From Parascedosporium putredinis (Eukaryota > Ascomycota > Sordariomycetes > Microascales > Microascaceae), in NCBI GenBank assembly GCA_949357655.1, contig CASHTG010000021.1, positions 62,001 through 126,000 of the forward strand: 64,000 nucleotides of DNA, in the 5' to 3' direction. Of the stretch, positions 25,301 through 36,677 are shown in pieces. Numbering within the stretch: position 1 is the first letter of the stretch; every line of letters starts with the position of its first letter. The notes under the pieces are model-generated. The model saw only the letters and a list, made by a program, of their open reading frames with translations. It was not told the DNA's origin and did not search any database. Made by a program: the position numbers and the translations under genes.

Positions 25301-25736
25301 GCCAAACTTCAACTTCTACAACTACGCACATTCGGTTTTCCTTCTCATGCTCTGGGTGTTACCCATCAACCTGCCAATTCTCGCTGTGTGGCTGCGAAAT
25401 CTTGCCGTTCAATGGCTAACCCCCTTTTCCTCTCACCACAACGTCCTGTCCATTATTTCATTCATTTTTCTCGTGGAGAATATGACGACCGGGAAGATGA
25501 TACCTCGAGTAACTGGCCGACTCAGGCATATTACACCGGCGCTATGCATCGGTACTGCTTTTTACGCTGGGATTTATGGCATTAGCTACGCCTACCGTCT
25601 GCATCATCTCGTCCACTTGATATCTACATGGCTAGTGCTTATTTATCTTACCTCTGGCTCATGGTCTCTTACCAACCTCAGGGCAGTTTTTGATGACGAT
25701 GCAATTGACGCTCGGAAACGTGGGAAAACGCCGTGA
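22304..25736 (+). CDS. BST1: GPI inositol-deacylase (BST1/PGAP1)
   Basis: ER membrane lipase that removes the acyl chain from inositol of GPI anchors, a step for ER exit and quality control of GPI proteins. The start chosen is the ATG at 22304 (MKGRPSASSRDADG). One intron, 22832-22914. An N-terminal membrane anchor (ITYLIFFTSIIGLGLLATIL) is followed by the alpha/beta-hydrolase domain: GIPVLFVPGNAGSYKQVRPI, FFTVDFNEDITAFHG, the nucleophile elbow VIVLGHSMGGVVART and TMSAPHSQPPV. A large lumenal beta-rich region and a C-terminal multi-span membrane domain (FAAFPLLIVALVLAKQF, WFLVPIIGTVSVGVCVG, ITTGILLFLVSTFIPYQF and others) follow, ending DARKRGKTP. One frame break at about 23743 is an A-run one base short. 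The length of about 1,110 residues is normal. Confidence 0.95.
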
Positions 25737-26875
25737 TCGTTTTTGCGGTCCACATACCCTTCCATAACACCCCTTATCTTTCTTCGAATATGTTCCGCGC
25801 TATGTCTAGTGCTAGGAACAATTGTACATAACGAAACCTGACTTTCTGGATACCCTTTGCCTGCGAGAGTTGCGTCTGTTCGAATTAGGACCCATATCCT
25901 CACTCCAGGACGTATCCCGCTATTTGGACATATCGCCTACCAATAGGTGGCTTCAAAATTTAGCCCTCGCCCAATACCCTCTTGTTGTGGGGAAGAGGGG
26001 CCCGCGGCTCGGACACCACTCTACAGGGTTACATGAATTGTCGTTGGTGCTAGGATCGGCTTGGCTTTCAAGCAATGCGCGATCCTTTCACCCGCCCTAT
26101 TTCCACGGACCCGGCTTGTAGGGAACGCTCATGGCTAGGGAGACAGACGACTTACCCTCGCTTTCCAGCTATGGTAGAACTTGGCTGCAGGTATAGTTAG
26201 CCAGACGGTGCGGTGATTCAACCACTAAGATGGCCCCTCTTCATGTGGCCTGGGGTAGTAGCGCCCTCATTCATCTCTTCGATGGTTTCTGTGTTAAAGC
26301 CTGCAACTGGCATCCCTACTCGGCAGGCTTTGAATACCTAGTTGTTTCCTCAACCTAGCGTAATTTTGACGAAGTGGAACGAGTCGCATCCGCTTCGAGA
26401 GTGCGTCGATACTACTCTAGGAGGCTTGGTGTTGTCCTTTCAGCGACCATCTTTCCTATGTTCAACACTGTACATAGATTTCAACGGCAAGAGTGCATTA
26501 ACCATTGCCTTGGTTTACTTAATATCTTACAGACATGTTTAATAGAGAGCTCACAGGGCGCCCCCAGTGAATCTTGATTTCCTATATGTGCCTTATTCCG
26601 TCCTTTCTATCTTATTTGCCAGGCCTTACCCTCTTCAGGGGGACATGAGCTGGATGGCGAAACCTCGCTTCCGAATCTCGACTTCAGCGCAACGAGAGAG
26701 AACTCGAGCGTGTTGTTTGATTCTCCGTGACCTTCTCCGCACCCGTCATAGCGGAATTATTTCACGCCTCACACCAACGGTGCTGCACACTGAAACAGGA
26801 CCATGGGAGTTGCGATTGATATTGATTATTTGGCCTCGTTCGAATTCGGCGTGTTTGTGCTAGTGATCATCTTGT
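25737..26875. other. Convergent intergenic region, BST1 / MFS transporter
   Basis: About 1.1 kb between two gene ends. Several short open frames (for example 26567-26863) lack any recognised domain. It is unusually long for convergent ends in this window. Confidence 0.45.
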
Positions 26876-28711
26876 TCATCCTTCCCCCAAAAGGGTTGCC
26901 TTCCGATCGCTTTGAATGATCCAAAGGGCCAAGCCAAGACCGACTACACTCGCAACAAGACTTGTGACATATGCAGACTTGTAACATTCGACGCCCTCTA
27001 GGCAGATACGTTGGCCGCCTGGCCCAACCGTACTATGTGTGTCATAAATCTTTCCATAGAAGATGTTAAATGCATTGCCTGTTATGGCCGGCGCTAGTGT
27101 CATGAAGCCCCAGTTCTGACTGAGGCCGTGAATTCCGAAGGTTTCCGCAACGATAGATGGGAAGACTCCAAAAAGGAAGCCATACCCAAGACCTGACAGA
27201 CCAGACACAAAGGCAAGAAGGTGGGGGTTGGTAATCAAGATGGCACATAGTTGTGCAAGAAAGAAGATAGTGCTCGCGATAGCGATGCACCAAAGTCGGT
27301 TAGCATCGAGGACCTTGACAAGGAAGTCGGAGCCAACGCCTAGGTGGGCGTTCAAAGTTAGCAACATTATGATCGTTAGGCTCTTCAATCTTTACACCCA
27401 CATACCACTCAAAAGTCTCCCCGAGAAACTACATAGAGAAAGAATCGAAACGTGGAGTTGCTGTGTTCGGACAATGAACGTTTGGTCGGCCGAGTCATCA
27501 TACTTTCGCCATAGTGCTTTGACAACATTGCCCACATTACTATTACAATTGTCAGAGGACAACCCCGGGCTATAGTAAGGTAGGGAGAGCAAAAGCATAC
27601 TTAATAGTCATAAGGCCGATTCCCGACAAGACTCCCATCAAAACGAATAGCTGCCAGAACCGCCGAAGTGGTAGAAGTTGCACGCCGCGCAGGTCTACGC
27701 GATGAGACCGACGGATATCAACGCTGCTTTGGACAAGTATTTCTCCTGGTAGCGATGAAGCATGGGATATCAGAGATGATGTTTCGTCCGAGGTTTCGTG
27801 ATCAGTGAAAACGCCAGGCGGAAGGGTATTGGGCGGGCTCTCTCCAGGATAGCGGGGCAGCTGTTCAGGTAGTTCTTCGTCACTCTGCACTGATCTATGG
27901 TCAGTAGGATCTGAACTGTTAAGAATAGGCGACGCACTATGGTCGCGTGGCGGTGTGGTTGGCTCTGTAACGGCGATATCATCTCTAGCTCTGTCGGAAG
28001 CTTGGTTGACGCCGCTATCGAGAACCGGATCAGCTGGTAGAATTACACTGTAATTATGGGGAGGAATGACGCGCAGGAAGAACAGGCTGATGAACACGGT
28101 GCCGGCCGTTCCGTAGGCAAGAAGAAGAAGAAATGGGCTTGTGTCGCCGTTGAAAAATATAGCTCCAAGGGTCGAAAAGAAAAACGCACTGAGGCCAAAG
28201 CTGCAAGAGGAAATGCGGTGGCAGTTCCTCGGTGGTCGGGCCAGTTTAGGGCTGACGTCTTCATGGCCGCAGTGAATGCCATGCAGGAGCCTAGGCCTGT
28301 GAGGAAAGAGAAGAGACAAAGCAGCGGCACAGGCCCAGCTGCCAAGTCGTAAGCTTGATGTAGGGGAAAGTAGCCTAGCGCAAGCAGAGTCATGCCAGCA
28401 ATCACAGCCGGGCGAGGCCCTCGAGAGTCGATTAGCACGCCAACAGGGAAGCCCACAAGATACATTCCCATGTTACCGAAAAGGCCGATGAGATTGCTCT
28501 CTGTTGAGGATAGTTTGAGGCGGTCTGCGAACTGGGGCGCCCATGCGGAATAAACATACTAGCAAGGGCCGAGGGAAGTAAGTTGTCATGTCTGGGTAAG
28601 TAGGGAGCTGCGCGCGATTGTTAAACCAACATTTGTTCCACAGGCAAGGGAAATTGCCGTCGCAGCGGCGCTGGCCACGATGCGGGCACGATGCACACTC
28701 GGGTCTCCCAT
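26876..28711 (-). CDS. MCH1: MFS transporter, MCH1-like (monocarboxylate-permease homologue)
   Basis: Major facilitator protein closest in pattern to yeast Mch1, a vacuolar-membrane protein of unproven substrate. The start at 28711 (MGDPSVHRARIVASAAATAI) forms helix 1. Four exons: introns at about 28626-28562, 27600-27540 and 27405-27340. Seen: YVYSAWAPQFADRLKLSS, GFPVGVLIDSRGPRPAVIAG (the MFS loop 2-3 motif D-x-x-G-x-R), GLGSCMAFTAAMKTSALNWP, RGTATAFPLAA; a hydrophilic central loop of about 120 residues (NSSDPTDHRSVQSDEELP); then the second six-helix half with GVLSGIGLMTIN, FSGRLLSGVGSDFL and GLGYGFLFGVFPSIVAETFG. The FSGR-x-LSG-x-x-SD element is typical of this subfamily. One frame break near 28200 is a T run one base short. 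Confidence 0.86.
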
Positions 28712-29656
28712 TCTCGTAGGTTATCTCGAGTGGACCCAGAACTGATGCATGCTGCGTTGAAGACAGATTAGGGCGAGGGTCCGCCTTTGGTATGTTTGAT
28801 GGATTAGTTCTGGATATTGGGGAGAGAGAAACTCTAAGCGACTTTGAAACGAATGGGGGAGAGGAGTGTCTGCTGTTCTCAAGACAGAACGCAGATGCCT
28901 AATCTGAATATCAGAGAGAATCGCCGTCCACCGATTTGCAATGGTCAAGGAGGAGGTGAGGAGGCCAGGCCAAATGTTAAGCCACGAGGGGCTGTCATGT
29001 GCTCAAACTTGGCTCTCGGGATCAGCATCCAGGTAGCTTGTATTAGTGGCACACGTAGTGTACAATTCATGCCTCCGCATTGGCTGAGAGGAATGTGGCG
29101 TTGCGTTGCCATCATTGTTTCAGGAGCCTTTTGGGGGTGATTATTCATTCAGATACTAATTCAATTCTTTACTCGAGCTCTTTATTCCATCCCGTCCCCG
29201 TGTACCAAAATTTCTTCCTTCTGATACCAACACCGAACCGCAATTTACAAAGCTAATTTTAGTTTGGAATTAATTGATAAATTACGAGACGAATGCCTTC
29301 AAGAAGACGCACCAAGATCTCTGTAGTGGGGTCTCGCGAGTGGTGCTGAAACTTCCTCAGTGAAAGTGGGCTGTAAGGAGGTAGCCATGATTGATCCATG
29401 GATGTACTGTCCGGGTCCGTCCCAGTCCGGTCGCGACGTAATCCTCACGTGATGGTCATGGCTGTCACCTATGGTCGGAGCCTTGGCTTGAGTGCCAGGA
29501 AGGCTGGGAAAGAGCGGCAAACGGGTGACGGCGGTTCCGACTTCGCCTCCTGATCAAGGCAGCTCCACCCCGCAATCTTCAACCACGCATCGTCTCTTCT
29601 TGAGTGTCATTTGCAAGCGACTGATATCGCAGAGGCGCTGACATCAATCTTTGAAA
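28712..29656. other. Divergent promoter region, MFS transporter / TMS1
   Basis: About 950 bp upstream of both genes. A 98-codon open frame at 28844-29140 and others are without recognised content. An AT-rich patch lies at 29230-29290. Confidence 0.5.
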
Positions 29657-31214
29657 ATGGGCGCCTTTTTATCGCTACCGCTCCTTGCGGTCCCAAGTAT
29701 GGGCACTGTGGGTAACTACCCACCACGCTTTCACCGAGCAAGGTCTCGCTGACCCATTGTCTCCGTTTAGATCTTGTCCTGTGTCGCTAGTTGCTGCGGT
29801 GCTGCAACTTGTTCCGTGATATGTAGCGCCTGTGGCAAGTGCGGAAATAGGTATGAGTTCGGCGATAGGTATACGGTAGAGGGGGGTAAATGCTAACATA
29901 CTCGTTGTAGTGTGGCAACGAGAATCGCATATGCGCTCCTCTTGCTTGTCAATTCAATACTCGCGTGGATAATGCTCACGCCCTGGGCAATTGAGAAGTT
30001 GCAACATCTTACTTTTGACTATGTCAAAATTAACTGTCCAAACGGGGAATGTTATGGATGGTTTGCGGCGCATCGCCTCTGCTTCGCTCTCGGCCTCTTC
30101 CATCTCATCTTGGCAGGGCTTCTCATCAATACTAGGTCGACGAAAACCCGCGCGCCGCACTTCAAAATGGGTTCTGGGGCCCTAAAGTCCTCGCCTGGCT
30201 CGTCTTCATCGTCTTATCCTTCCTTATTCCTGACAACTTCTTTCTCTTCTGGGGTAACTACGTGGCGTTGATGGCTGCGATGGTCTTCCTCGTTCTCGGG
30301 CTTATCCTCCTTATTGATCTGGCCCACACCTGGGCGGAATACTGCCTAGCACAGATTGAAAACACCGATTCAAAGCTCTGGCGGGCCGTTTTGATTGGTT
30401 CAACATTAGGCATGTATCTTGCCTCTTTGGCTATGACCATTGTTCAATACTATTTCTTCGCATCAAGGGGTGTGCCATGAATCAGGCTGCGATCACCATC
30501 AACCTCCTCCTCTGGGTAATCGCCTCCGCAATATCTGTCCATCCAACCGTCCAGGAATACAATCCAAAAGCTGGCCTAGCACAGGCCGCAATGGTTGCGG
30601 TTTACTGCACCTATTTGACTATGTCAGCCGTCTCGATGGAACCCGATGATAAAAACTGCAATCCTCTTGTCAGAGCTCAAGGCCCGAGAACTACGTCTGT
30701 GGTTATCGGAGCCATTATTACAATGCTGGCTGTTGCCTATACCACTACGCGCGCGGCCACCCAAAGCCTTGGGCTTGGTGGTTCAAGTGGTGGCATTCGT
30801 CTTCCCGAAGATGATGAGCACGACCTTGTTACCCAGCAACCCTCAGCCAGGAGAGAAATGCGGGCAGAGGCCCTTCGTCGCGCTGTAGAAGAAGGGAGTC
30901 TACCGGCGGATGCCCTCCTGTCAGATGACGACGACAGCGAGGATGGCTCACCTAGCGGCCAGGATGATGAGCGCTCGACAACTCAATACGACTATTGCGT
31001 ATTCCACATAATTTTCTTCCTCGCCACAGCCTGGGTTGCTACTCTACTAACGATGAATTATGATGATGCGACCAAGGATGGAGACTTTGCAACTGTTGGC
31101 CGGACATACTGGGCCAGCTGGGTCAAGATTATATGTGCTTGGGTTTGCTACGCAATGTATATTTGGACACTAGTGGCACCTACAGTCCTACCTGATCGGT
31201 TTGATCTTTCTTAG
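29657..31214 (+). CDS. TMS1: Serine incorporator family membrane protein (TMS1/SERINC)
   Basis: Multi-span membrane protein of the SERINC/TDE1 family; eukaryotic members are lipid-scrambling or serine-lipid related, and yeast Tms1 is vacuolar. The start at 29657 (MGAFLSLPLLAVPSMGT) is spliced (intron 29708-29770) to the Cys-rich ILSCVASCCGAATCSVICSA, then (intron 29851-29910) to SVATRIAYALLLLVNSILAW. Family marks: INCPNGECYGWFAAHRLCFALG, WGPKVLAWLVFIVLSFLIPD, NPKAGLAQAAMVAVYCTYLT and YDYCVFHIIFFLATAWVATL, ending LPDRFDLS. About ten membrane spans; one loop is acidic (SDDDDSEDGSPSGQDDE). Frame breaks at about 30166 (A run) and about 30470 (G run) are one-base shortfalls. The length of about 480 residues is normal. 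Confidence 0.93.
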
Positions 31215-31954
31215 TCTAGCCTGTAGCTTTCAGTATTGTCGTCATTGTCACTAGTCTATATCACCGTCAATTCATCCTGCATAGCGGTCCTCCTTCATCC
31301 CGGAGGACTGGGGTTTTATTCAAACGTTGTGTTCTTTTCCCGGTTATAATAGAGTGGGCTTGGTGCGCTCTCATTGATCACTTTTCACGTCATTTTTAAA
31401 ATATATATATATATATATATAATCGCAGTAAAGCCTAGGAGCTAGCTATTCTTCGAGCATCTTATTCATATCTAGGTGCTATGGAGACTTACAGCTGGAT
31501 TATAATAGAGGGGTTGTAGGTTCCTGACGCGAAGTATGCACCATATGCAATACTCCAAGCGACTTGGGTAGGCGAGATGGAGACGGTCTTCCCTCGGAAC
31601 GGGTATATGGGGGCTGTTGCTGCAATGCAAGGGACTGGTCGCTGTGGTATCGGCGGACGAAGGAATGAGCCGTCCGTAACATTGGTGGCAAATATTCACC
31701 GAGTATAGCACACAAAGAGAAAGCGGAAGCCCGACTTTTAGCAAAGGTGCAATATTGGGTGATGGGATTCCTTTTATTTGCGAACGCCAGGGATATGGCA
31801 AAATCGCCCCAAAATTTTGACACGTCCCTCAAGTATATACAGTGGCGGTCCCGTGAAAATGGGGTAGGTGTCGGCAACACAACGTGCGGTGAAAGTGCAT
31901 CATTGATTGCAAACAGGCTACTGAAGGCATACTACCATAGCTATTGTTTAGTAG
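31215..31954. other. Convergent intergenic region with an AT microsatellite
   Basis: It lies between the ends of TMS1 and the cystathionine beta-lyase gene. It contains an (AT)10 run; open frames on the minus strand at 31472-31880 have no recognised domain. Confidence 0.5.
31401..31420. repeat. (AT)10 microsatellite
   Basis: Perfect dinucleotide run in a 3' intergenic region. Confidence 0.95.
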
Positions 31955-33395
31955 CTACGTAGAACTTGAGTTGGCAGAAAAGCTAGATAAGAGGCTATGC
32001 AGCTTTTCCGTTGTCACAGGCGGCTCAGGTTCTACGCGAGTCCTGGCAGCGTGAAATCCATCGAGAGTAACGTTGGCAGCACCTGCTTGTACGAGCTAGA
32101 GAAAAAGTTAGCGGGATAGGTTCAGACGGTTGAACATATGGGACCTTGCGCCCGAGTACGTACAGCTCGTGATAGGTCATCAATGAGGTCATTCGCATCT
32201 TCTATGCCAACACAGAGCCGAATTATATCTTCCGGCATCTGTCTCTCTTCTCTTGTTTTGGCATCGATGCTTGCATGGCTCATTTGGCAGGGCATGCTAA
32301 TCAAGCTGTTGACACAGCCAAAACTAACGCTGATGCCCCACAGCCTTGCAGCCTCTACAATGCGCTCTGAGAGAGCAGTATCGCCGGTTTCGAAGGCTAA
32401 AACAGCGCCAGCACCCTCGCCATCGACCAATGAAGGTCATACTGGGGATGAGACTTCAACCCAGGATAACGCACACGGAATCCATGAGATTCTAGGAATT
32501 CCGCAATAGCTTGGGCATTAGCTTGTTGTTTTTCCATACGGATCGCGAGTGTCTTCACACCACGGAGTAGGAGGAACGAGTCGTTTGGTGCGAGCCCACA
32601 CCCGGTGGCATTTATGGTGAAGAATAGCCTTTCGCCAACAGAAACATCGTTGCAGCCAATTACACCAGCCATGATGTCGTGGTGGCCTGAAAGATACTTG
32701 GTCCCGGACTCATAAACGATGTCGGCACCCAAATCAAGCGGGTTGCAAAGCATGGGCGACAGCATAGTATTATCGACGACAACAAGAGACTTATCGTTGG
32801 CAGCGTGAACCATGGCGGCAATGGAAGGAATGTCCACGATCTTGATCAGTGGATTGGTAGGAGTTTCAAGAAGTACCATCGCAGTCCTTGGACAGACCGC
32901 TTGGCGTACGCTTTCGGGATTGGTCGTGTCGACATGATGGACAACAATGCCTTGGTTGGCAGCCATGTATGTAAGAAGTCGATGAGTCCCTCCGTAGAGG
33001 TCGTCACCAGTTATGACATGATCGCCGGGCCGAAGTAGCCGGCAGATTACGTCGAGAGCACCCATTCCAGAGCTGACTGCTAATGCCCTGGAGGCATTCA
33101 TAATTTTGGCGAGGTGCCTTTCGAGGTGCGTTCTCGTCGGGTTCCCCGATCGCGTATAATCGTATTCTTGTTGTCCCCCGGTGGCTTTTACCTGCTTGAA
33201 CGTAGCGGTTTGATAAATGGGCACACTCGAAGAGCCATATTGGTCATTGCTATCAGTATACACGAGTTCTGTAGCAAAGGCATATCGCCGGCGGCCACTA
33301 CGGGGACTGGAAGGGGCTGGAGAAGGAGGGAGCTCGTGACCGTCAAGATCAACTCTCTTGAACGGCTTCCCCGCCTGTGATGGGAGAGGGGTCAT
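31955..33395 (-). CDS. metG: Cystathionine beta-lyase
   Basis: PLP enzyme that cleaves cystathionine to homocysteine in methionine synthesis. The start at 33395 is MTPLPSQAGKPFKRVDLDG. Seen: YAFATELVYTDSNDQYGSSS, the substrate/PLP contacts YDYTRSGNPTRTHLERHLA and SSGMGALDVICRLLRPGDHV, DDLYGGTHRLL, LLETPTNPLIKIVDI, VVDNTMLSPMLCNPLDLGAD, and the PLP-lysine segment ESGTKYLSGHHDIMAGVI; the C-terminal domain has NSLISMPCQMSHASI and RLCVGIEDANDLIDDL. The last exon follows an intron (32163-32096, GTACGT donor) and encodes LVQAGAANVTLDGFHAART to the stop at 31955. HHDIMAG after the Lys is typical of fungal beta-lyases (MetG/Str3) rather than gamma-lyases. One frame break near 32412 is a G run one base short. 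Confidence 0.92.
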
Positions 33396-34446
33396 GATAA
33401 CGATATAAGGAAGGGGGCGGTGGGGTGGAGGGACCAAGAAAGGATCAAGATGCGAACAGCAAAGCAAAGTGAAGGCTTGTCAGATCGCAGATCTGGTTCT
33501 GATCAGGGCTGGCGCGATTTTGCGATGTTGAAGGAGTTGTCGTTTGGAAGCCGAGTCACACACTTCGAGCCGAGTTTCGGGCAAGGCGTGTAAAAGGAAG
33601 TTAGTCAGCACCGCTAGTTTAGGAGTGAAAAACTGAAAATGTCGCCATCGCTCGCGGTTCGGAATGCGTTTCGCGGAGATTGGTCAATGGAATAAATAGT
33701 CGACCCACAAAGAAGTACAAGTATATGCCGACCCGAACCTGGCATCTTGGTGACTACTGAAAATAGATGGTGGGGTGAGCGGAACGCAGGTTTACATCCG
33801 GAGACTATTCTCTGGAAATGCTTCAAGCCCGGCCTGTTTGGAACGCTCCTTGAGCACGATTTAGGTGGGCAAGGCGGGTGAGATCAGCCAAAATCTCTGC
33901 TCGGAAGCATGATCTTTGACAGGCTAAACTTATGGCCTAGGAGGTATTCTGGGTGGGAAGGGTGTCGGCAGATCATTGCTTCTTCCAAACCTGGGGAGCA
34001 GCTCGGGCCTGCGGGGTGTTTGACTCTTTTGCCGGCATACAATCCACAATGGATCTCAAAGCCCCTGCCACCGTCAGCCACCTGCACAGGCTCTTAAGAC
34101 GATAATCCAGTATTCATAATATCAAGTTCTCGCCAAAGCGACTCGTGCCAGTAGATTTGAAAGTGTGGATTTCACGCTACAAAACCCAAAGAATGCATGT
34201 AAGGTAAAATGAGTCCCAAGGAACAAAAACATAGCGAGAACAGGATATGACCAGAAGAACTCGGCCAAATATTAGACGTTGATAGAAGGAAATACTGCTT
34301 GAGTTTGTGCCTCCCTTGACTCCCAGTATATCATAACCTAAAGGCAGCATTACACTAACTCCATTGATGCATATGAATACAAGAAACCGGTTACATATGG
34401 GACCTAGCCCCCATGAATATCGGCCGAAGACTGCGGAAAGCCGTTC
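33396..34446. other. Intergenic region upstream of the beta-lyase gene
   Basis: About 1 kb between the lyase promoter and the 3' end of MSP1. Short open frames (33884-34097 on both strands) are not convincing. No repeat was found. Confidence 0.5.
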
Positions 34447-35864
34447 CTAACCTAAGGATTCTGCTTCAAAGTCTACTTCCTCGTTCGATGACCCCTTCTC
34501 TGCACGCGCGGTGCTCTCGGAAGTCTGCTTATGGGCCCCAGTGCCTGAAGTCTGACCACCCATTCTGCCGAAAAAGTCTTGAGTACGGATACCACGGATG
34601 TGATCGGGGTTTATTGACCGCGACTGAACCGCACCATCGCGGTTTGCGCGAATGTACTCCTTACTGGCGCCATTGCTGCATCGCGGCATGCCTCCTAAGA
34701 TCGCTGCCAGACATGCCAGCGGTAACTTTGACGATGTAATCCAGATTAAACTCTTCAGGGTCTGTTTTAGTATCGGATAGGACAAGTTGCAGGATACGGC
34801 GCCTCTGCTCCGCACCGGGAAGGGCAACCGCGAATTTTTGGGCATTCGTCTGAGGATGGCCTCATCGATGTCATGTATCCTGTTTGTCGCCCCCAGCACT
34901 ACGATCCTTGCAGGAAGGCCAGAGGAGCTCGCAGAGGTTAAGCCGTCCCATAATGTCATGAATCTGGCCAAATGAAAGTCAAAATGATGCTCATAGGATG
35001 CTTTCCTCCCCCAAAAGGGAAAAACCCTTGGACATGGAATCTGGGGATCTTACTCAGCCTTAACCATGGCACTCGCTTCGTGATCACTATTGGCTCGCAT
35101 CCTCAACACGGCATCAATTTCGTCGATGAATATAATTGCGGGCTGCATTTTGCGGGCTAGAGTGAAAACCGCCCGAACCAGTTTATTTGAATCCCCGTAC
35201 CATTTTTCGAGAAGAGTTGAGATGTGTAAGTTGATGAACGAGGCCCCGCTTTCCCGTGCAAGGGCTTTCGCGAGCATCGTCTTGCCACAGCCTGGGGGCC
35301 CGTATAGGAGCACGCCTGACGGGGCTGACAGCAGTGCACCACCATGGGAGTATAGTTGAGGCATCGTCAAGGGTAAATTACCGACTCTTTCAGCTCTTCG
35401 ATGATGCCATCAAGCCCACCGATGTCTTATCCCAAATGTTAGCAGCAAGTTTTTGTTCCAGTCGGCGATAGGCTACGCTCTCACCATTGAAGCCAACGTG
35501 AATATCCTGAGACGCTACCATGTCCATCGCAACAATATTTTCGTACTGGTTGAGCGCTAGATCTTCCACTCTCGGTCCTCGCTGAGAAGCATCCTCTGAG
35601 CCGTTGTCTGCTGATCTCTTGCGGTCATTCTCACGTTGGAGGCGTTCAAGGTGAGCCTTCGCCCGAAGGCTTGCCTGTTCATGCTTCTCGCGTTCGGGGT
35701 CGGCGATGACGTTCGATATTACCTGGCGTATGACGTAGGCACCGGTAGCTAGCTGGGGAAATTTAGGAATTCGGTTCCCCTTGAAGTTGTTCTAGGTATC
35801 TTACAAGACCAGCGAAAAGGAGAAAATCGACAGCAAGGCTGTCAACTCGCCGTTTATCTGCCAT
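34447..35864 (-). CDS. MSP1: Mitochondrial outer-membrane AAA ATPase MSP1 (ATAD1)
   Basis: Extracts mislocalised tail-anchored proteins from the outer mitochondrial and peroxisomal membranes. The start at 35864 (MADKRRVDSLAVDFLLFAGL) continues after intron 35804-35753 as LATGAYVIRQVI, so splicing joins the two halves of the N-terminal membrane anchor. A charged coiled linker (HEQASLRAKAHLERLQREND) precedes the AAA module: DIGGLDGIIEELKESVIYP, Walker A SGVLLYGPPGCGKTMLAKAL, LEKWYGDSNKLVRAVFTLAR, Walker B PAIIFIDEIDAVL, VLGATNRIHDIDEAILRRMP. Other introns are 35484-35426 and 35053-34964. Frame breaks near 35372, 34837, 34696 and 34660 are all explained by runs one base short; the pore, sensor and Arg-finger region reads well otherwise. 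The Gln/Ser-rich tail ends DFEAESLG. Confidence 0.94.
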
Positions 35865-36677
35865 CGCAAAGGTGGCGAGGCGGGCGTGGTCGGACACTTG
35901 TGATAAGGCCGAGCACTGCGGTGTATAGCTTAGGCTTCGTGTGTCGGGAGGAGGGGGACGGCGGAGCGTGAGTGTCGTAGGACGAAAGAAGCCAAGCCGA
36001 ACGCTCACGGACGCTTGAACTTCAATGTTATCTGCAGAGCTTAAAAGAAAGGGCTTGATGATGGCTGCCCAAAGCGGAGGGGAGGCCTGTGAAGAAGAGG
36101 GGGAGGGCCAAAAAAAAAAAAAAGAAGAAGAAAGAAAAAGAGGCCCTGGAGGTAATCAATCGCCTTGATTTTCGGTGATGGGAGTGGCCATGTGAAAGTT
36201 CACCTCGTTAGGCCGACCTGACACCTCAGGCTGACAGCCGCGAGCGAATCAATTCTCGCACCATCCTCAATATGGGTATTGCCACACCTGCGCTGCGCCT
36301 GCGCAAAGAAAGCACAGTGTTAAAACGGTGCCCGGGCACAATCCGAGGATGTTGATGTCTCTTGTTTATTTTCCCAAATAGGATATCGGAAACTCCCCTC
36401 TCACTCTTAGTTCACTCGATCTACGAATTTGCGACATTTGCTCGGCGCATACGATCACATACCCATATCGCATTTCCTACCCCAATCTAGCCACCCACCG
36501 GTAACATAAGAAAGTTACACAGTTCTTTTTAACGACAAACCGCACGAGCTTTTTACTACACGTCTTCATCGGTTTTTCGTTAGAAACCAGCTCGGCCGCG
36601 CCCGCGCGAGGACTACACAATTGGCGACGCTTCTTTAGCCTTGCTTTAGTAAATCAGGAAACAGGCGCAACTTTTCT
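35865..36677. other. Divergent promoter region, MSP1 / PCS1
   Basis: About 800 bp, including an A14 run followed by GAA repeats near 36110-36140 and a stretch of C/T-rich DNA at 36390-36490 upstream of PCS1. No gene is seen. Confidence 0.5.
36110..36142. repeat. Poly-A and AAG-rich low-complexity tract
   Basis: A run of 14 A followed by AAG/AAAG units, between divergent promoters. It may be a nucleosome-depleted element. Confidence 0.85.
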
